From Lachnospiraceae bacterium (GTDB lineage: Bacteria; Bacillota; Clostridia; Lachnospirales; Lachnospiraceae): DNA of 7,815 nt. The notes under the pieces were generated by a model, which did not search any database, was not told where the DNA came from, and saw only the letters and a program-made list of their open reading frames with translations. Below are positions 5,827 to 7,815 of this stretch, piece by piece. The first letter of the stretch is position 1. Each line of letters opens with the position of its first letter. The stretch covers positions 1 to 7,815 of the forward strand of contig JAEDOO010000087.1 of assembly GCA_016301965.1 (NCBI GenBank). The letters are read 5' to 3'. Position numbers and translations under genes: made by a program.

Positions 5827-6049
5827 TATACGAGTGAAAACGAATACGGGACGGCATTGAAGTCCGTGTGCAGGACCAAGATGTATGGATGACGCAAAAG
5901 ACAATCGGACATCTTTTGGATGTAGACAGAAGCGTTGTCTCAAGGCATTTGAAAAATTTCTATGTAAGCGGCGAATTGTCGTTAGCTTCAACTTGTGCGA
6001 GTTTGCAAAAGTTGAAGCTAACGGGAAGACAGTCAATATATCAGTTGTA
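5827..6049 (+). pseudogene. RhuM-family protein remnant, frameshifted and truncated
   Basis: Translation of 5856-5998 gives IEVRVQDQDVWMTQKTIGHL followed by LDVDRSVVSRHLKNFYVSGEL, which is the N-terminal DNA-binding region typical of virulence RhuM-family proteins (pattern IEVR-DVWLTQ-ELF-VDRS-HLKNI-GEL). Two frame breaks are visible. The expected preceding YTSEN lies in another frame at about 5827-5841. After the SLASTC stretch the family-like continuation EFAKVEANGKTVNI runs at 5999-6040 in frame 2, while the first frame ends in a stop at 6048-6050. Only about 70 of the usual 300 or more residues remain. The YNLD..ISVGYR part and all of the C-terminus are missing, and the next gene begins at once. 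RhuM proteins are often found in mobile and accessory DNA, so this marks an old insertion or deletion site. Not functional. Confidence 0.7.
5981..6022. repeat. 42-bp quasi-palindrome inside the rhuM remnant
   Basis: GTTAGCTTCAACTT (5981-5994) and AAGTTGAAGCTAAC (6009-6022) are exact inverted repeats of 14 bp. With the inner bases, 18 of 21 pairs match. The centre (6001/6002) coincides with the apparent frameshift. In RNA it would form a stable hairpin about 50 nt before the first chromate transporter gene, without a T-tract. Confidence 0.65.
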
Positions 6050-6075
6050 AAATGGTTTCATCGGAAAGAGGAATT

Positions 6076-6690
6076 ATGCATAAAAAAGAAAACGGAGAGG
6101 ACATTGACAAAAGGGATTTGAATCAGCTAACAAAAGTTCAAATTTATCTCGAACTTTTTAAACAAATATTTGTGTTGAGCGCCTGCACCTTTGGCGGGGG
6201 CTTTGTGATTATCGGGATGATACGCAAAGTATTTGTGGACAAGCTGCACTGGATCACGGAAGATGAGATTCTGGATCTTACCGTAATCGCCCAGTCTACG
6301 CCGGGGCCGTTGGGTGTCAATATGGCGGTGATCACGGGGTATAGGATATGTGGTGTACCGGGAGCTTTGGTCTGCGTCCTGGCTGCATCTCTTCCGCCGA
6401 TGATCATTATCTCTGTAATCTCTGTGTTTTATAACCAGTTTAAGGATAACCGGATCATTGCGCTGCTTTTGCAGGTTATGCGGGCAGGCGTGGCGGCGGT
6501 ACTCGTGGATGTGGTGATTGATTTGGCCGCAAATGTCATCAAAACCAAAAAGGTATTATGGATAGCTTTGATGGTGGTGGCTTTTGCGGCACTTGTGGTG
6601 TTTAAGGTGAATATTATCTGGCTGATTTTAATCTGTGGTGCAGTGGGGCTGGTGAACAGTCTGACGGCGGGGAAGGAGGCAACAAAATGA
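6076..6690 (+). CDS. Chromate transporter family protein, half-size subunit 1
   Basis: A 204-residue integral membrane protein of the CHR superfamily, short-chain type. I prefer ATG 6076, with AGAGG at 6067-6071 close upstream, to ATG 6052, which has no ribosome binding site and would begin in the end of the rhuM remnant. After a polar N-terminus (1-20), hydrophobic segments begin at about residue 22. Family motifs are seen: CTFGGGFVIIG at 37-47 and AQSTPGPLGVN at 72-82, followed by GVPGALVCVLAASLPP. The C-terminal half has further membrane segments (about 105-120, 135-155, 160-196). Long ChrA proteins are fusions of two such halves; in short-chain systems two homologous genes act together, probably as an antiparallel dimer. 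Known members export chromate, but many Clostridia pairs have no proven substrate. Overlaps the next gene by 4 nt. Confidence 0.9.
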   Translation: MHKKENGEDIDKRDLNQLTKVQIYLELFKQIFVLSACTFGGGFVIIGMIRKVFVDKLHWITEDEILDLTVIAQSTPGPLGVNMAVITGYRICGVPGALVCVLAASLPPMIIISVISVFYNQFKDNRIIALLLQVMRAGVAAVLVDVVIDLAANVIKTKKVLWIALMVVAFAALVVFKVNIIWLILICGAVGLVNSLTAGKEATK

Positions 6691-7250
6691 TATATCTGCA
6701 GCTTTTCCTGGCTTTTGCACAGATTGGCCTGTTCAGTTTTGGCGGCGGTTATGCCGCGGTACCCCTGATCCAGAGTCAGATCGTGGAGATCCATCACTGG
6801 ATGGAGATGGATCAGTTCGCGGATCTAATCACCATCGCAGAGATGACACCGGGCCCTATTGCCATTAACTGCGCTACCTTTGTGGGACAGCAGGTGGCCG
6901 GTGTGCCGGGAGCAATCCTGTGTACGCTGGGGTATGTAGCACCGCCTTTTTTAATCGCCCTGTTTCTGATTCGCCTGTATATGAAATATAGAAATCTTCG
7001 GGTGGTACAGGGCGTGATCACCGGACTGCGGCCTGCTATCGTTGCCATGATTGCTTCGGCAGCACTGTCACTATTGGTTCTGGCAGTGTTTGACAGTTCT
7101 CTGGCGCAATTGCAGATAACAGATTTCCGTGTGGTGGAGGCAGTGCTTTTTGTGGTATCACTGGTGCTTTTGCGTAAATATAAAGTACATCCTATTGCCG
7201 TGATCTTTGGCTCTGGTCTGGTGGGGACTGTAGTGTATTTGCTTATATAA
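6687..7250 (+). CDS. Chromate transporter family protein, half-size subunit 2
   Basis: A 187-residue membrane protein, homologous to and partner of the preceding gene. The ATG at 6687 overlaps the upstream stop in an ATGA, with AAGGAGG at 6673-6679 inside the upstream gene, so translation is probably coupled. Motifs: FSFGGGYAAVPLI at 16-28 and EMTPGPIAIN at 52-61, then GVPGAILCTLGYVAPP and several hydrophobic helices (about 80-97, 112-135, 148-163, 169-187). It begins directly in the first helix, as usual for this half. The two proteins together should form the transporter, with chromate or an unknown anion as substrate. No ChrB-type regulator is nearby. Transcription would run on into the repeat block and stop at the terminator at 7434. 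Confidence 0.9.
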   Translation: MIYLQLFLAFAQIGLFSFGGGYAAVPLIQSQIVEIHHWMEMDQFADLITIAEMTPGPIAINCATFVGQQVAGVPGAILCTLGYVAPPFLIALFLIRLYMKYRNLRVVQGVITGLRPAIVAMIASAALSLLVLAVFDSSLAQLQITDFRVVEAVLFVVSLVLLRKYKVHPIAVIFGSGLVGTVVYLLI

Positions 7251-7257
7251 ATGAATC

Positions 7258-7372
7258 TTGTGAAAATAAGTAAATGCTGTGATAATATGTGAATGTTGTG
7301 AAAAAAGAGCAACCGTTGTGAAAAAAAGTGAATTTTGCGGTTATAATTATCTGTTGTGATGGAATAATATAG
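7258..7372 (+). repeat. Phased array of TTGTGA-type direct repeats, 19-20 bp period
   Basis: TTGTGA or a variant starts at 7258, 7277 (CTGTGA), 7296, 7316, 7335 (TTGCGG) and 7354, so at steps of 19, 19, 20, 19 and 19 bp. The first four units share more than the hexamer: TTGTGA, an A-rich middle, then often GTGAATG or TAAATG. The array begins 8 bp after the stop of the second transporter gene. Units from the second onward recur in the duplicated block at 7523, 7542, 7562, 7581 and 7600. Such phasing suggests repeated protein-binding sites, for example transposase-binding repeats at the end of an IS21- or Mu-like element, or iterons. No protein for either is in the window. Confidence 0.5.
7342..7347 (+). 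promoter_or_regulatory. Candidate -10 box in the repeat unit (copy 1; copy 2 at 7588-7593)
   Basis: An exact TATAAT lies at 7342-7347. The nearest TTGTGA (7316-7321) is 20 bp upstream, too far for an ordinary -35, and the 17-bp position reads TGAAAA. If active, it would transcribe the mini-ORF and terminator below. Confidence 0.3.
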
Positions 7373-7392
7373 TTCAATGATATGTATTAATT

Positions 7393-7421
7393 AGATAATC
7401 GAACTTGTTGAGGGGTTATCT
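7393..7421 (+). promoter_or_regulatory. Hairpin overlapping the mini-ORF Shine-Dalgarno (copy 1; copy 2 at 7639-7667)
   Basis: AGATAATC (7393-7400) pairs with GGTTATCT (7414-7421), 8 bp with one wobble pair. The ribosome binding site GAGGGG (7410-7415) lies partly in the loop and partly in the 3' arm, and the ATG follows at once. The arrangement could gate translation of the mini-ORF. Confidence 0.4.
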
Positions 7422-7445
7422 ATGAATGATAAGGGAAGCAGCTGA
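7422..7445 (+). CDS. Seven-codon leader-like mini-ORF MNDKGSS (copy 1)
   Basis: ATG at 7422 to TGA at 7443-7445, encoding MNDKGSS, with GAGGGG (7410-7415) 6 nt upstream. The second half of the frame and its stop lie inside the 5' arm of the terminator hairpin. A ribosome translating it would therefore melt the terminator, which is the geometry of a translation-coupled attenuator. It is too short to show coding statistics, and translation is an inference from the ribosome binding site and position. Alternatively it is chance, or the broken start of a lost gene. Confidence 0.35.
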   Translation: MNDKGSS

Positions 7446-7466
7446 AGATGGTTGCTTCCATTTTTT
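7434..7466 (+). terminator. Intrinsic terminator, copy 1
   Basis: GGAAGCAGCT (7434-7443) pairs with GGTTGCTTCC (7450-7459), including G-U pairs, around the loop GAAGAT, followed by ATTTTTT (7460-7466). This is the first strong terminator after the chromate transporter genes. Confidence 0.8.
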
Positions 7467-7667
7467 CTGGAATTCTATTTAATAATCTGCGCAGCAAGGA
7501 GAACAAACCGCTTTAGTAAATGCTGTGATAATATGTGAATGTTGTGAAAAAAGAGCAACCGTTGTGAAAAAAAGTGAATTTTGCGGTTATAATTATCTGT
7601 TGTGATGGAATAATATAGTTCAATGATATGTATTAATTAGATAATCGAACTTGTTGAGGGGTTATCT

Positions 7668-7691
7668 ATGAATGATAAGGGAAGCAGCTGA
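7668..7691 (+). CDS. Seven-codon leader-like mini-ORF MNDKGSS (copy 2)
   Basis: Identical to the mini-ORF at 7422-7445, 246 bp downstream, with the same GAGGGG ribosome binding site (7656-7661) and the same overlap with the following terminator stem. This copy keeps the probable original right-hand context, so it would be the one serving any gene beyond the window. Confidence 0.3.
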   Translation: MNDKGSS

Positions 7692-7712
7692 AGATGGTTG
7701 CTTCCATTTTTT
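7680..7712 (+). terminator. Intrinsic terminator, copy 2
   Basis: Exact copy of the terminator at 7434-7466: a 10-bp stem including G-U pairs, a GAAGAT loop and ATTTTTT. Two identical terminators in series separate the transporter operon from whatever follows. Confidence 0.8.
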
Positions 7713-7755
7713 CTGGAATTCTATTTAATAATCTGCGCAGCAAGGAGAACAAACC

Positions 7756-7805
7756 GCTTTAGTCTGCTCGTAAGCAGGAAAAGTCAGCCTAAATCAGGCA
7801 AAAGC
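7756..7805 (+). other. Possible three-way-junction RNA fold at the right edge
   Basis: GCTTT (7756-7760) can pair with AAAGC (7801-7805). This encloses two small hairpins: CTGCT/AGCAG (7764-7777, loop CGTA) and GCCT/AGGC (7787-7799, loop AAATC). The stems are only 4-5 bp long. The fold may be chance or part of a longer structure cut by the window end. No coding frame with a start is recognised here. Confidence 0.2.
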
Positions 7806-7815
7806 AAGACCAGGC

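Larger units (their letters stand above)
7269..7760 (+). repeat. Exact tandem duplication of a 246-bp unit
   Basis: Copy 1 is 7269-7514 and copy 2 is 7515-7760; I find no difference between them by eye. Copy 2 is followed by AGT (7761-7763), the same three bases that begin each copy, after which the sequence diverges. This is the signature of a tandem duplication through 3-bp microhomology at AGT. Lack of divergence means it is recent, or an assembly error. No protein gene longer than a few codons lies in the unit. Its content is described in the entries for the phased array, hairpin, mini-ORF and terminator. Confidence 0.95.

Noticed and set aside
6052..6075. Earlier ATG start for the first chromate transporter gene
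   Set aside because: No ribosome binding site precedes it, and the extra eight residues derive from the end of the rhuM remnant region.
6812..7312. Minus-strand open frame of 166 codons over the second chromate transporter gene
   Set aside because: Composition is rich in T, R and S, without domains; it is a shadow of the real transporter gene.
7269..7760. CRISPR-like array
   Set aside because: There are only two long identical units without spacers, and the short TTGTGA units are degenerate and lack the 30-40-nt spacer pattern. No cas gene is present.
1..7815. tRNA, rRNA, known riboswitch or replication origin
   Set aside because: No cloverleaf with a TTCRA arm, no rRNA-like conserved stretch and no DnaA-box cluster was recognised on either strand by eye.

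Overview
The window looks like a chromosomal segment of a Gram-positive gut Clostridia, most likely a Lachnospiraceae member. This rests on strong AGGAGG-type ribosome binding sites, the use of GTG and TTG starts next to them, sigma-A-like TATAAT boxes, a YesN-type response regulator and the protein flavour of the unknown membrane protein. Species cannot be named from the sequence alone.

Layout, left to right. (1) 1-283: mostly non-coding, ending in a short reading frame whose tail resembles the C-terminus of the next gene, so probably a paralogue remnant. (2) 284-1018 (+): an unknown single-pass membrane-anchored extracellular protein. (3) 1078-1736 (-): a complete toxin-antitoxin operon, with an AbrB/MazE-type antitoxin followed 2 nt later by a PIN-domain RNase toxin, and a recognisable promoter. 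(4) 2033-2785 (+): a YesN-like response regulator (REC plus AraC-type HTH) with no sensor kinase in the window. (5) 2904-3962 (-): an AraC-family cupin/HTH regulator, diverging from (6) 4179-5675 (+): araA, L-arabinose isomerase with all four catalytic positions. The 216-bp divergent region holds promoters both ways and a 25-bp near-perfect palindrome at the expected araA start of transcription. Related TGTTCA-core palindromes also lie beyond the far end of each gene of this pair. (7) 5676-6075: palindromes, a very good sigma-A promoter and a frameshifted, truncated RhuM-family remnant. (8) 6076-7250 (+): two overlapping half-size chromate-transporter (CHR) genes. (9) 7251-7815: no protein gene, but an exact 246-bp tandem duplication. 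Each unit carries part of a 19-20-bp-phased TTGTGA array, a hairpin overlapping a Shine-Dalgarno sequence, a seven-codon mini-ORF and an intrinsic terminator.

Functionally the window is a patchwork. The AraC regulator probably controls araA in response to a sugar. The TA pair stands alone. The CHR pair is probably transcribed from the promoter in front of the rhuM remnant and ends at the first terminator of the duplicated block. The duplicated leader-like block is the least explained part: it resembles an attenuation leader or a transposon end, and its partner gene, if any, lies to the right of the window.
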